DNA of 64,000 nucleotides from Catenulispora sp. EB89 (GTDB lineage Bacteria; Actinomycetota; Actinomycetes; Streptomycetales; Catenulisporaceae). Made by a program: the position numbers and the translations under genes. Location of the stretch: assembly GCF_041261445.1 (NCBI RefSeq), contig NZ_JBGCCU010000020.1:1-64000 (forward strand), written 5' to 3'. Shown here one piece after another: positions 35,057 to 43,287 of the stretch; position 1 is the stretch's first letter, and each line of letters starts with the position of its first letter. The notes beneath the pieces were generated by a model that was given only the letters and a program-made list of their open reading frames with translations, had not been told where the DNA came from and did not search any database.

Positions 35057-35506
35057 TCAGGCCGGCGTCGTCCCGCGCGTCCGCGCCTCGAACGGCGTCG
35101 AGAGCACGACCGTGGTCCGCGTGGAGACCTCGGCGGCGGTCCGGATCCGGGACAGCAGCGACTCCAGCTGCCCGGGCGTCCCGACCCGCACCTTCAGGAT
35201 GTAGTTCTCGTCCCCGGCCACGCTGTAGCAGTCCTCGACCTCTTCCAGGCCCTTGAGCCGGTCCGGCACGTCGTCCGGCGCCGCCGGATCGATCGGCTTC
35301 ACGGAGATGAACGCCGTCAGGCTCAGCCCCAGCGCCTCGGGGTCCACCACGGCCCGGAACCCCCGCAGCACCCCGCGCTCCTCCAGCTTCTGCACCCGCT
35401 GGTGCACCGCCGAGGTCGACAGCCCGATCAGTTTGCCGAGGTCGGTGTAACTCATCCGGCCGTCGGCGACCAGGGCCGCCACGATGTGCTTGTCGATATC
35501 GTCCAC
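35057..35506 (-). CDS. Lrp/AsnC-family transcriptional regulator
   Basis: A 149-residue regulator. The N-terminal helix-turn-helix (MDDIDKHIVAALVADGRMS, DLGKLIGLSTSAVHQRVQKL) spans about 1-45. A C-terminal ligand-binding RAM domain follows (FISVKPIDPAAPDDV, EVEDCYSVAGDENYILKVRV). Such proteins sense amino acids or related small molecules and often control nearby metabolism. It lies divergent from a kinase relic and downstream of the amidohydrolase gene region. The effector and targets are unknown. Confidence 0.93.
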   Translation of the reverse strand: MDDIDKHIVAALVADGRMSYTDLGKLIGLSTSAVHQRVQKLEERGVLRGFRAVVDPEALGLSLTAFISVKPIDPAAPDDVPDRLKGLEEVEDCYSVAGDENYILKVRVGTPGQLESLLSRIRTAAEVSTRTTVVLSTPFEARTRGTTPA

Positions 35507-35562
35507 GCGCTTACCGTAAATCCTGCGGCACCCGGCCGCCTACACGGCATACCCTGCGGATC

Positions 35563-36123
35563 GTGGCCGATCCGAAGATGCCCCCACCCGTCTCCCGACC
35601 ACCGCCCCCACGGAGGCGCTGCGCGCCCCCAGCCTTGACCGAAACCGACACCGATACCGGCCTGGTGGGGCGTCTGCTGGCGGAACAGTTCCCGCAGTGG
35701 GCCGATCTGGCGATCCGGCGCGTGGAGTCCACCGGCACGGACAACGCGATGTTCCGCCTCGGAGGAGAGCTGTGCGTGCGGCTGCCGCGCATCGACGGCG
35801 CCGTGGACTCGCTGCGGCGCGAGCAACGGTGGCTGCCGCGGCTCGCGGCGCGGGTGCCGCTGGCCGTGCCGGTGGCGCTCGCGGTCGGGGAGCTCGGCGA
35901 CCCGGCCGTGGACCTGCTGCCGGCGTGGAACCTGTTCGAGGGCGAGGCGCGGGCCGCGTTCCGTGCGGCGCTCGGCGTGGACGACGACACCTGGGAGCGC
36001 GGGCGCGGCTGGGCCCTGTCGATCGCGCTCGTGGCGCTGCCGTACTACACGCGGCTGGGCACCAACCCGCGGATCGTCGCAGACTCCTGGCACGACATCG
36101 ACGCGTTGCTGAAAGACGCTTGA
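35563..36123 (+). pseudogene. Phosphotransferase (APH family) missing its catalytic core
   Basis: An aminoglycoside-phosphotransferase-type kinase of 186 codons where the family has about 300. The N-lobe is intact (VGRLLAEQFPQWADLAIRRV, STGTDNAMFRLGGELCVRLPR). The frame then jumps from VALAVGE directly to GDPAVDLLPAWNLFEG, the last part of the C-lobe. The hinge, the HGDLHPGN catalytic loop and the Asp of the metal motif (IDFGxxGxGDP) are gone. About 110-120 residues have been lost in frame, so it cannot act as a kinase. The GTG at 35563 or TTG at 35634 could be the original start. Internal deletion, not truncation, is the cause. Confidence 0.75.
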
Positions 36124-36135
36124 GCCCCCAGCAAC

Positions 36136-36156
36136 TTGAGTCTCCATCTACTGGAG
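36136..36156 (+). promoter_or_regulatory. MerR-type operator and promoter
   Basis: TTGAG (36136-36140) is followed by the dyad CTCCATCTACTGGAG (36142-36156), whose 5-bp arms are perfect complements. This is the layout of an overlong-spacer MerR promoter. It sits 17 bases before the MerR-family ATG, which suggests autoregulation. Confidence 0.65.
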
Positions 36157-36172
36157 CCCCGAAGGTAGGCGC

Positions 36173-37123
36173 ATGAGCGCGGACGACACCCTCTACACCA
36201 TCGGCGACCTGGCCCGGCGCACCGGACTCCCGGTGAAGACGATCCGGTTCTACGCCGATGCGGGCGTCGTCCCGGAGACCGGCCGCACCCCGGCCGGCTA
36301 CCGCGTCTACGACGTCGGCGCCGTCGCTCGCCTGGATCTGGTGCGGACGCTGCGCGAGCTCGGCGTCGACCTGCCGACCGTGCGGCGCGTGCTGGCGCGG
36401 GAGGCGACCTTGGCCGAGGTCGCCGCCGCGCACGCCGAGGCGTTGGACGTGCAGATCCGGACGCTGCGGCTGCGACGTGCGGTGCTGGGCGCGGTGGCAG
36501 CGCGGGGTGCTTCACACCAGGAGATGGATCTGATGCACAGAATCGCCCGCATGTCCGACGCCGACCGCAAGCGCATGATCGAGGACTTCGTCGACAGCTG
36601 CTTCGGCGGCGTCGACGCCAATCCCGAGCTGGTCGAGCTGGTGCGCGCGGCCACTCCGGACCTGCCCGACGACGCCACGCCGGAGCAGGTCGAGGCGTGG
36701 ATCGAGCTGGCCGAGCTGACGCAGGACCCGGATTTCCGGGCGAGCGTGCGGCGGATGGCCGAGTATCAGGCCGCTGAGCGCGCCGCGGGCGACACCACCG
36801 GCCTGCACGAGGGGCTGACGGCGCTGGTGCGCGAGCGCATCGGCCGGGCCGTGGCCGACGGGATCGGGCCGGAGTCGCCGGCCGCGGATCCGGTCATCGC
36901 CGAGCTCGCCGCGCAGTACGCCGCCACCTTCGGCAAACCCGACGACCCGGCGCTGCGCGAGTGGTTGTGGCGCCGGCTGGAGGTCGCCGCCGACCCGCGT
37001 GTTGAGCGGTACTGGAGGCTGCTGGCGGCCGTCAACCGGTGGCCGGAGCCGGAGGCGCTGGGGCCGGTGTTCGACTGGTTCCTGCGGGCTCTGCGGGCGC
37101 GGATGGGGCGCTTCGGGGAGTAG
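36173..37123 (+). CDS. MerR-family transcriptional regulator, long form
   Basis: A 316-residue regulator whose first 70 residues are the MerR winged helix (YTIGDLARRTGLPVKTIRFYADAGVV). A coiled helix (about 70-115) follows. A 200-residue C-terminal helical region is more extended than the usual small effector domain. It lacks the cysteine pattern of metal-sensing MerR proteins and resembles the multidrug-type TipA-like architecture. It sits behind its own CTCCA-TGGAG operator, so it probably binds there. Ligand unknown. A short hairpin terminator follows the stop. Confidence 0.88.
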   Translation: MSADDTLYTIGDLARRTGLPVKTIRFYADAGVVPETGRTPAGYRVYDVGAVARLDLVRTLRELGVDLPTVRRVLAREATLAEVAAAHAEALDVQIRTLRLRRAVLGAVAARGASHQEMDLMHRIARMSDADRKRMIEDFVDSCFGGVDANPELVELVRAATPDLPDDATPEQVEAWIELAELTQDPDFRASVRRMAEYQAAERAAGDTTGLHEGLTALVRERIGRAVADGIGPESPAADPVIAELAAQYAATFGKPDDPALREWLWRRLEVAADPRVERYWRLLAAVNRWPEPEALGPVFDWFLRALRARMGRFGE

Positions 37124-37124
37124 T

Positions 37125-37149
37125 CGCTCCTTTCAGACTTTCAGGAGCG
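37125..37149 (+). terminator. Terminator after the MerR gene
   Basis: CGCTCCT at 37125-37131 pairs with AGGAGCG at 37143-37149 across an 11-base loop. Units of CTTTCAGRAGCGGCAG then repeat about three times up to 37185 and run into the HAD gene's 3' end. Confidence 0.55.
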
Positions 37150-37173
37150 GCAGCTTTCAGAAGCGGCAGGTTT

Positions 37174-37695
37174 TCAGGACGCGGCGGGGCGGCGGTCGTC
37201 GGGATCACCGCCCCGCTCCGGCTCACCGCTCTGCTCCGCGTCCCCGTCCCGCACCGTCCGCAGCCACCGCCCCAGCACGTCGAAGTCCACCCCGGTCAGC
37301 CCGAGCAGCGACCGCACGTGGTGCACCAGCGCGCGCCCCGGATGGTTGTCCGCGACCCACTCCCGGTCGGCGGCCGTGACCTCGTCGTCGGCCCACGCGA
37401 AATCCCGCCCGCCGGCCCACTGCACGATCTGCCGCGTCTTCCAGTGCAGGTTGAAGTGCATGTCCACGGCGTCCTCGGCCAGCGTCGTGGCCTGCCACTC
37501 CACCACCGGCAGCCGCGGCAGCCCCAGGCGCGGCGCGATCTCGTCGTTCGCTCCGTGTTCCCACGCGGTGGCCCAGACCAGCTCCCCGGGGAGCGCGGCC
37601 AGCCGCACCCCGAGATCGACCCCGATATCGTCAAGTTCCGCGCCGAAGGGCAGCACGACCCCGTCGACGTCCAGGAACAGCAGCGGCGCGCTCAT
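37174..37695 (-). CDS. HAD-fold protein of the RNA-repair-associated type
   Basis: A 173-residue HAD-fold protein with the DxD nucleophile motif near the start (LLFLDVDGVVLPFGAE; Asp8 and Asp10 from MSAPLL). A Trp-rich middle follows (VWATAWEHGANDEIAP), then the late Asp pair FAWADDEVTAAD. The combination resembles the HAD domain found in Swiss-army-knife RNA-repair proteins, but here it stands alone. Phosphatase activity is plausible; substrate unknown. ATG 37695 is chosen over a GTG three codons upstream. It converges with the MerR gene. Confidence 0.75.
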   Translation of the reverse strand: MSAPLLFLDVDGVVLPFGAELDDIGVDLGVRLAALPGELVWATAWEHGANDEIAPRLGLPRLPVVEWQATTLAEDAVDMHFNLHWKTRQIVQWAGGRDFAWADDEVTAADREWVADNHPGRALVHHVRSLLGLTGVDFDVLGRWLRTVRDGDAEQSGEPERGGDPDDRRPAAS

Positions 37696-37970
37696 ACTGA
37701 CCACGGTATGTCAGTGTCCTCAGAATGCCAGCCGAAGCGGCGGATCACGCCACCGTCCGCCCGGGTGCGCCAGGCGGCGGAGGCCACGTACGCCCCGGCA
37801 GTCACTCGAGTGTGTCCGGTTCCTGTCAGACCCCTGCTCTACGGTGGGTCACGGTCCGCCGGGCGGCACGATGTGGCAGGCTTGGGGACTAGGGCCAGTT
37901 ATCTGTCCAATCACCGAGTCACCAAGTCATCCAATCACCGGATCGCCGAACCCCCGAGAGGACCACTGCC

Positions 37971-38948
37971 GTGCCGCAGAAGCCGCAAGCGAGCCCGGCG
38001 GCCGCCGCCTCGATCGAGGCCTGGACCGAGCGCGTCATCACCGAGCGCGAGGTCAGCAAGTCCCGCGCCCGCCAGCTCCGCTGGGTGGCCGGGGAGCTGG
38101 CGCTGGTCCGCAACCACGAGGACTTCCCGTTCCGCGCCGCCGACAACGCCGCCGACCTGCTCCAGCCCGGCCCGATAACGGCCTACCTCGACCTGGCCGC
38201 CCGCGGCGAGCTCCGGCGCCGTGCCAAGGCCGGCGACGCGCACGCCACCACCGCCTCCATGCGCATCCGCGCCGACTGCCTGAAGATCCTCGGCGAGCAC
38301 GGCGGAATCCTGGTCGCGGTCGCGGACCGCCCGGGCCTGCCGGAACTGCGCGAGACCGTGGACGGCCCCTCCCGCTCCCAGCTGCGCGACTACCTCGCGC
38401 GCCGCGCGGAGACCGCCGGGGCGCCGGCCGGGCGGGTCCGGCTGTTCGCGCTGATCGGCGTGGAGCTCGACACCGGCGCCCGGGTCGGGGAGCTCGCGGC
38501 CCTGACCCTCGCCGACCTCGCCGACGACCTCAGCACCCTGCGAGTGGTCCGCCGCCCCCAGGCCCGCACGGTCAGCGAGGCGGTCCACGACACGGTGAAG
38601 CTCTCCGACGGCACCCGCGCCGCCCTCAGAGCCTGGCTCGAGGTACGCGAGACGCTGGTCCAGCCGCTGCACGGCAGCCCGAAGGCGCTGTGGGTCTCGG
38701 TCATGCCCAACCACGCCGGCCGCCTCAACGTCGAGGGCGAGGCCATCCGCCGGCCCCCGGGCATGCCGCTGATGCCGCGCGGCATGCAGCGCGCCTACAC
38801 CCGCGCGGTCGTGGAGGCGAACATGAACCTGGCCGGCTCCCCGGGGTGGATCCCGCTGCCGGTGCGCTTCGAGCAGCTGCGGCGGGCCGTCACCGAGCGC
38901 CAGCGGCGCGAGGATGACGTCGACCTCGACGCGACCGTCGAAAGCTGA
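37971..38948 (+). CDS. Integrase-fold (tyrosine-recombinase-like) protein lacking catalytic residues
   Basis: A 325-residue protein. The N-terminal helical core-binding region is about 13-115 (EAWTERVITEREVSKSRAR). A C-terminal half shows the first recombinase motif around Arg171 (ELDTGARVGELAALTLADL). The later HxxR box and nucleophilic tyrosine are not found: the C-terminal segment reads MQRAYTRAVVEANM and RFEQLRRAVTERQRRED. It may bind DNA without recombining it, or be a conserved actinobacterial relative of unknown role. The GTG at 37971 starts MPQKPQASPAA. The 275-base gap before it holds ATCACC/GTCACC tandem words near 37911-37950. A perfect terminator follows the stop. Confidence 0.7.
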   Translation: MPQKPQASPAAAASIEAWTERVITEREVSKSRARQLRWVAGELALVRNHEDFPFRAADNAADLLQPGPITAYLDLAARGELRRRAKAGDAHATTASMRIRADCLKILGEHGGILVAVADRPGLPELRETVDGPSRSQLRDYLARRAETAGAPAGRVRLFALIGVELDTGARVGELAALTLADLADDLSTLRVVRRPQARTVSEAVHDTVKLSDGTRAALRAWLEVRETLVQPLHGSPKALWVSVMPNHAGRLNVEGEAIRRPPGMPLMPRGMQRAYTRAVVEANMNLAGSPGWIPLPVRFEQLRRAVTERQRREDDVDLDATVES

Positions 38949-38959
38949 AGACAAAAACT

Positions 38960-38993
38960 GCGGCGGCCCGTGGAAGAATCCACGGACCGCCGC
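38960..38993. terminator. Terminator between convergent genes
   Basis: GCGGCGG (38960-38966) pairs with CCGCCGC (38987-38993), and CCGTGGA pairs with TCCACGG inside it. The inner loop is short. It lies between the integrase-fold gene (+) and the Q-rich membrane protein (-). Confidence 0.85.
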
Positions 38994-39057
38994 TCCCCTA
39001 TGTGCTAAACGCAGGATTCAGCAGCCGCTGCTGAAGGTACCCCGTGCGCTGGCGTGG

Positions 39058-40173
39058 TTACTGCTGCTGAGGCGGCTGCTGGCCGGGCATGTAGCCGGGC
39101 TGCACAGCCTGCGTCGGCTGGTTGGCCGCCGGGTCGTAACCGCCCCACTGCTGCTGGCCCTGCTGCGGCGGCTGCGGGTTGCCCCACTGCTGCTGCCCCT
39201 GCTGCCCCTGCTGCCCCTGCTGCCCCTGCTGGGGCGCCGGCTGGCCCTGCTGCGGCTGCGGCTGACCCCAGCCGCCCTGCGGGGGCTGCTGACCCTGCTG
39301 CGGCGCCTGGTAACCCTGCTGGGCCTGCTGGCCCGGCTGACCCGGCTGCGCGTAGCCGGCCGGCTGCTGGTAGCCCTGCTGCTGGTACCCCGGCTGGTTG
39401 TAGGCCGGCGTGGCGGAGGCCGCGGCGCCGCCGGAGTTGATCGACAGCTGCGCCAGCACCGCCAGCACCACGGCGATCAGTGCGGCGGCCAGCGCCAGGT
39501 AGGCGCCGATGCCCAGGCCGATCGAGTACTTGGTGCCCGCCGGCAGGCCGGCGTCCGGGCCGGTGAACGCCTTCTTGGCGTCGCTGGCCTTGCCGTTGAA
39601 GTAGATCGCGGCGATGACGGCGAACAGCAGCGCGCCACCGGAGCCGCCGACGGTCACCCAGCCGGCGATCGCCGTCTTCATCACGACCACCAGCACCACG
39701 CCGACGATCGCCACCACGGCGGTGACGAGCAGGAGCCAGCCCCAGATCGCGACGATGTCCTTCGCGGTACCGCTCTGGCCGCCCTTGGAGGTCGAGACCT
39801 TGGCGATCGCGCTGATCGTGGTGGTCTGACTCTGGCCGCCGATCGCGGCGGGCAGCGTGAGCTTGATGCTGGCCCACGCCAGGAACACGCCGATGGCCGC
39901 GACCACGGACAGGCCGCCGGCCGCGTAGAAGCCCCAGACCTTGCCCCAGGTCGCGCCGCCACCGCTGGCGGCGGTGCCGCCGGCGTACGAGGCGCCGGCG
40001 CCGTACTGCTGCTGGGCCGGCTGCGCCTGCCCGTACTGGGGCTGCTGAGCGCCCCCCCATTGCCCGCCCTGCTGGGCCGGCTGCTGCTGTCCCCAGCCAC
40101 CCGGTTGTTGCGCGGGCTGCTGCTGTCCCCATCCCCCGGGCTGGGGGTAGTTCTGATTCGGCTGCTGCGTCAT
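39058..40173 (-). CDS. Four-helix membrane protein with Gln/Pro/Gly-rich tails
   Basis: A 371-residue protein. The N-terminus (about 1-60) is a Gln/Pro/Gly repeat (MTQQPNQNYPQPGGWGQQQ). Four hydrophobic helices occupy about 80-105, 145-170, 178-195 and 220-245 (for example VWGFYAAGGLSVVAAIGVFLAW). The last ~115 residues are Gln/Pro/Gly repeats again (QQGQQGQQGQQGQQQW). Prion-like low-complexity tails facing the cytoplasm are likely. I recognise the general actinobacterial membrane-protein style but not a function. ATG 40173 (MTQQPNQ) is preferred over an upstream in-frame start. Confidence 0.75.
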   Translation of the reverse strand: MTQQPNQNYPQPGGWGQQQPAQQPGGWGQQQPAQQGGQWGGAQQPQYGQAQPAQQQYGAGASYAGGTAASGGGATWGKVWGFYAAGGLSVVAAIGVFLAWASIKLTLPAAIGGQSQTTTISAIAKVSTSKGGQSGTAKDIVAIWGWLLLVTAVVAIVGVVLVVVMKTAIAGWVTVGGSGGALLFAVIAAIYFNGKASDAKKAFTGPDAGLPAGTKYSIGLGIGAYLALAAALIAVVLAVLAQLSINSGGAAASATPAYNQPGYQQQGYQQPAGYAQPGQPGQQAQQGYQAPQQGQQPPQGGWGQPQPQQGQPAPQQGQQGQQGQQGQQQWGNPQPPQQGQQQWGGYDPAANQPTQAVQPGYMPGQQPPQQQ

Positions 40174-40319
40174 GGGCAGCACGGTACATGGTCCGCCGAT
40201 GTACTGATAAGACGATCCGCGACCAGATGTCAGTTGGCCCCGATTCGTCCCGGTCTGGGAATGCCGGGATTTTCCTCGGGGCCCGCCTTTTTACGTATTC
40301 GCTTGTACGGTGCCTGTCA

Positions 40320-41480
40320 TCAGGCCCGCGTCAGCGTCCTACTGATAACGAGCCGCTGCACCTGATTGGTTCCCTCGACGATCTGCAACACCTTCGCCTC
40401 GCGCATATAACGCTCGACGGGGAAGTCCGCGGTGTAACCGTAACCCCCGAAGACCTGCACGGCGTCAGTGGTCACCTTCATCGCCATGTCGGTGCAGAAC
40501 AGCTTCGCCATCGCCGCCTCGGTCCCGTACGGCAGCCCCGCGTCCCGGCGCCGCGCCGCGTTCAGGTAGGCCGCGCGCCCGACGGCCACCGAGGTGGCCA
40601 TGTCGGCGAGCATGAACCCGACGCCCTGGAACTCGGCGATCGGGTGCCCGAACTGCTGCCGCGACTTGGCGTACTCCACCGCCGCGTCCAGCGCCGCCTG
40701 CGCCAGGCCGACCGCGCACGCCGCGATCCCCAGCCGGCCGGCCTCCAGCGCCGACAGCGCGATGGAGAAGCCCTGGCCCTCCACGCCGATCAGCCGCTCG
40801 GCCGGGACCCGCGCGCCGTCCAGCAGGACCTGCGCGGTGACCGAGCCCCGCATGCCCATCTTGTTCTCGGGCTTGCCGAAGGACATCCCCGGGGTGCCGG
40901 CCTCGGCCAGCAGGGCGCTGACACCCTTGGCTCCGTCGTCGGAGGTGCGCACCATCAGGGTGTAGAAGTCGGCGCGGCCGGAGTGCGTGATCCAGGCCTT
41001 GGTACCGGTGACGGTGTAGGCCTCGCCGCTGTCGTCCTTGTCCCGCACCGCACGCGTGGTCAGCGCCGCGGCGTCGGACCCGGACTGCGGCTCGGACAGG
41101 CAGTACGCGCCGAGCTGGTCGCCGCCGAGCATGCCCGGCAGCCACTTCTCCTTCTGCTCCTGGGTCCCGAAGTTCGCCAGGCCGTAGCAGGCCAGGGAGT
41201 GCACCGAGACGCCGAGGCCGATGGTGAGCCAGTGCCGCGCCAGCTCCTCGACCACCTGCAGGTAGACCTCGTACGGCTGACCGCCGCCGCCGTACCGCTC
41301 GTCGTACGGCAGGCTCAGCAGGCCGGCCTGGCCGAGGGTCCGGAACACCTCGCGCGGGAAGCGCTCGGCGGCCTCGTACTCGGCCGCGCGCGGCGCGAGC
41401 TCCTTCGCGCAAAGATCCTGAACCAGCTCAAATAGGGCACTCGACTCATCGGTGGGGAGAGTCCGCTCCACGGCGACCAT
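40320..41480 (-). CDS. Acyl-CoA dehydrogenase
   Basis: A 386-residue FAD enzyme that oxidises acyl-CoA to enoyl-CoA. GAYCLSEPQSGSDAAAL (about 120-136) and the later ADFPVERYMREAKVLQIVEGTNQVQRLVI region (in parts) are standard. The catalytic glutamate is in VEGTNQVQR (about 369-377). The protein is the usual length for the family. Its ATG at 41480 overlaps the stop of the M24 peptidase (shared base, TGATG), so the two are translationally coupled. With the enoyl-CoA hydratase elsewhere in the window it suggests beta-oxidation of an unknown substrate. Confidence 0.95.
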   Translation of the reverse strand: MVAVERTLPTDESSALFELVQDLCAKELAPRAAEYEAAERFPREVFRTLGQAGLLSLPYDERYGGGGQPYEVYLQVVEELARHWLTIGLGVSVHSLACYGLANFGTQEQKEKWLPGMLGGDQLGAYCLSEPQSGSDAAALTTRAVRDKDDSGEAYTVTGTKAWITHSGRADFYTLMVRTSDDGAKGVSALLAEAGTPGMSFGKPENKMGMRGSVTAQVLLDGARVPAERLIGVEGQGFSIALSALEAGRLGIAACAVGLAQAALDAAVEYAKSRQQFGHPIAEFQGVGFMLADMATSVAVGRAAYLNAARRRDAGLPYGTEAAMAKLFCTDMAMKVTTDAVQVFGGYGYTADFPVERYMREAKVLQIVEGTNQVQRLVISRTLTRA

Positions 41481-42598
41481 CAGATGTCCACCACCACGAG
41501 CTCGCGGGTGGTCAGGTTCAGGCGCTCGCCGCCGTCGGCGGTGCACACCGCGATGTCCTCGATGCGCGCGCCGTGCTTGCCCGCGAGGTAGATGCCGGGC
41601 TCGACGGAGAAGGCCATGCCGGGCTCCAGGGGCCGCGCGGAGCCGGCGACGATGTACGGCTCCTCGTGCGTCTCCAGGCCGATGCCGTGACCGGTGCGGT
41701 GGATGAACTTCTCGCCGTAGCCGGCGGCGGTGATCAGGTCGCGGCCGACCGCGTCCAGCTCCTCGGCGGTGATGCCGGGGCGGATCGCCTCGCACTGCGC
41801 GGTCTGCGCGGCCAGCAGCACCGCGAAGTACTCGGCGTACTCCGCCGAGGGCGCGCCGAGGCTGTAGTTGCGGGTGGAGTCCGAGCAGTAGCCGTCGGGC
41901 ATGGCGCCGCCGATGTCCACGACCACCTGGTCGCCGGCCTGGATCACGCGGTCGGACAGCTCGTGGTGCGGGGAGGCGCCGTTCGGGCCGGAGCCGACGA
42001 TGACGAAGTCGACGGTCGCGTGCCCGGCGGCCAGGATCGCGTCGGCGATGTCCTGGCCCACCTCGCGCTCGATCCGCCCGGGGCGCAGCCACTCGGGCAC
42101 GCCGCGGTGCACGGCGTCGATGGCGGCCGCCGCCGCACGCAGCGACTCCACCTCCGCCGCGGTCTTGCGCATCCGCAGGTCGCCGAGCACCTGGCCGGCC
42201 AGCGTCTGCTCGGCGCCGGGCAGCACCCGGCGGAAGTTCAGGACCTTCTCGGCCCACATGTGGTTGTCCAGGCCCACGGTCCGCAGGCCGGTGGGCAGCC
42301 GGGAGGCGACCAGCGCGTAGGGGTCGTCGGTCTCGGCCCAGGCCGCGATGTCCAGGCCGAGCCCGCCGAGCGGGGAGGCCTCGGCCGCGGGCTTCTCCAG
42401 CGCTGGCACGACCATCAGGGGGTCGCCGCTCGCGGGCAGGACCAGGCAGGTCAGACGCTCCAGCGGCAGCGCCTCGTACCCGGTCAGGTAGCGCAGGTCG
42501 GCACCAGGGCTGATCAGGAGGGCGTCCATACCGGACTCGGCGGCTGCCTTTTGGGCGCGGGCGAGGCGGTCGGTCAGATCATGTGTGTGGTGTGTCAC
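41480..42598 (-). CDS. Xaa-Pro peptidase/M24 family metallopeptidase
   Basis: A 372-residue pita-bread-fold peptidase that cleaves an amino-terminal residue ahead of proline. The dinuclear metal ligands are visible in VDIGGAMPDGYCSDSTRNY (two Asp), RTGHGIGLETHEEP (His), SVEPGIYL (Glu) and ARIEDIAV (Glu). A creatinase-type N-terminal domain (about 1-150) supports the family. It is coupled to the acyl-CoA dehydrogenase, an unusual but recurrent actinobacterial pairing. I chose GTG 42598 (MTHHTHDLTDRLARAQKA); ATG 42631 is an alternative. Confidence 0.92.
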   Translation of the reverse strand: MTHHTHDLTDRLARAQKAAAESGMDALLISPGADLRYLTGYEALPLERLTCLVLPASGDPLMVVPALEKPAAEASPLGGLGLDIAAWAETDDPYALVASRLPTGLRTVGLDNHMWAEKVLNFRRVLPGAEQTLAGQVLGDLRMRKTAAEVESLRAAAAAIDAVHRGVPEWLRPGRIEREVGQDIADAILAAGHATVDFVIVGSGPNGASPHHELSDRVIQAGDQVVVDIGGAMPDGYCSDSTRNYSLGAPSAEYAEYFAVLLAAQTAQCEAIRPGITAEELDAVGRDLITAAGYGEKFIHRTGHGIGLETHEEPYIVAGSARPLEPGMAFSVEPGIYLAGKHGARIEDIAVCTADGGERLNLTTRELVVVDI

Positions 42599-42702
42599 GA
42601 GGGCCAGGATAGTGGCCGCGCGGTGATCCATCGATGCGGAGGAATCAGCAGATGTCCGGCGTGGCTCGCCCCGGCGCGCGCCGACGTAACACACGCCACA
42701 GC

Positions 42703-42750
42703 GGTGCCGCGATCGAGCGCGACGGCGGTACCGCGATCGAGCACGACGGC
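42703..42750. repeat. Two tandem 24-bp repeats
   Basis: GGTGCCGCGATCGAGCGC... at 42703-42726 and its 22/24 copy at 42727-42750 lie in the 215-base gap between the M24 peptidase and VOC genes. GATCGAGC words are shared. No gene is visible there. Confidence 0.85.
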
Positions 42751-42813
42751 GCGTGCCACCGCATGCCGCCCGCCACCGCGACAGCCTCGCGTGCCGCGAC
42801 TATCGTCGGCCTC

Positions 42814-43206
42814 ATGAGCGCGAATGCAGCCGCGATCGGCATCGTCGTCGCAGACCTGCCCGTGTCCGTCGCCTTCTACGAGCACTTCGGCCTCACGTTC
42901 ACCGACTCCGACGCCGCGCACGGCCACGCCGAGGCCGAGCTCGGCCCGGGCCTGCGCCTGCTGCTCGACACCGAGGAGTCCATCCAGTCCTTCACCTCCG
43001 CGTGGACCCGGCCGTTCGGCAGCCCGCGCACGACCGTGTGCTTCCAGTTCGAGACGCCGCACGACGTGGACGCCAAGTTCGGCGAGCTGATGGAGGCCGG
43101 GTACCACGGGCTGCGCGGGCCGTGGGACGCGCCGTGGGGTCAGCGTTATGCGTCGGTCATCGATCCGGACGGCAGCGGGGTGGATCTGTTCGCGCAGCTC
43201 CAGTAG
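42814..43206 (+). CDS. Small VOC-superfamily protein
   Basis: A 130-residue single-module glyoxalase-fold protein (AAIGIVVADLPVSVAFYEHFG at the start, in parts; final strand RYASVIDPDGSGVDLFAQL). The paired beta-alpha-beta-beta-beta layout and acidic residues fit a bleomycin-resistance/glyoxalase-type fold. The usual first-strand metal histidine is replaced (IGIVVAD), so it may bind rather than catalyse, or lack a metal. The ATG at 42814 is the first start that gives this fold. It is a single gene. Confidence 0.85.
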   Translation: MSANAAAIGIVVADLPVSVAFYEHFGLTFTDSDAAHGHAEAELGPGLRLLLDTEESIQSFTSAWTRPFGSPRTTVCFQFETPHDVDAKFGELMEAGYHGLRGPWDAPWGQRYASVIDPDGSGVDLFAQLQ

Positions 43207-43287
43207 CTCTAAGCAGCACGCTGCGAAGGCCGGTGGGCGTTAGGATCGCCGGATCGTCGGAGACAACGGGAGCGTCGGGAGCGTCAT

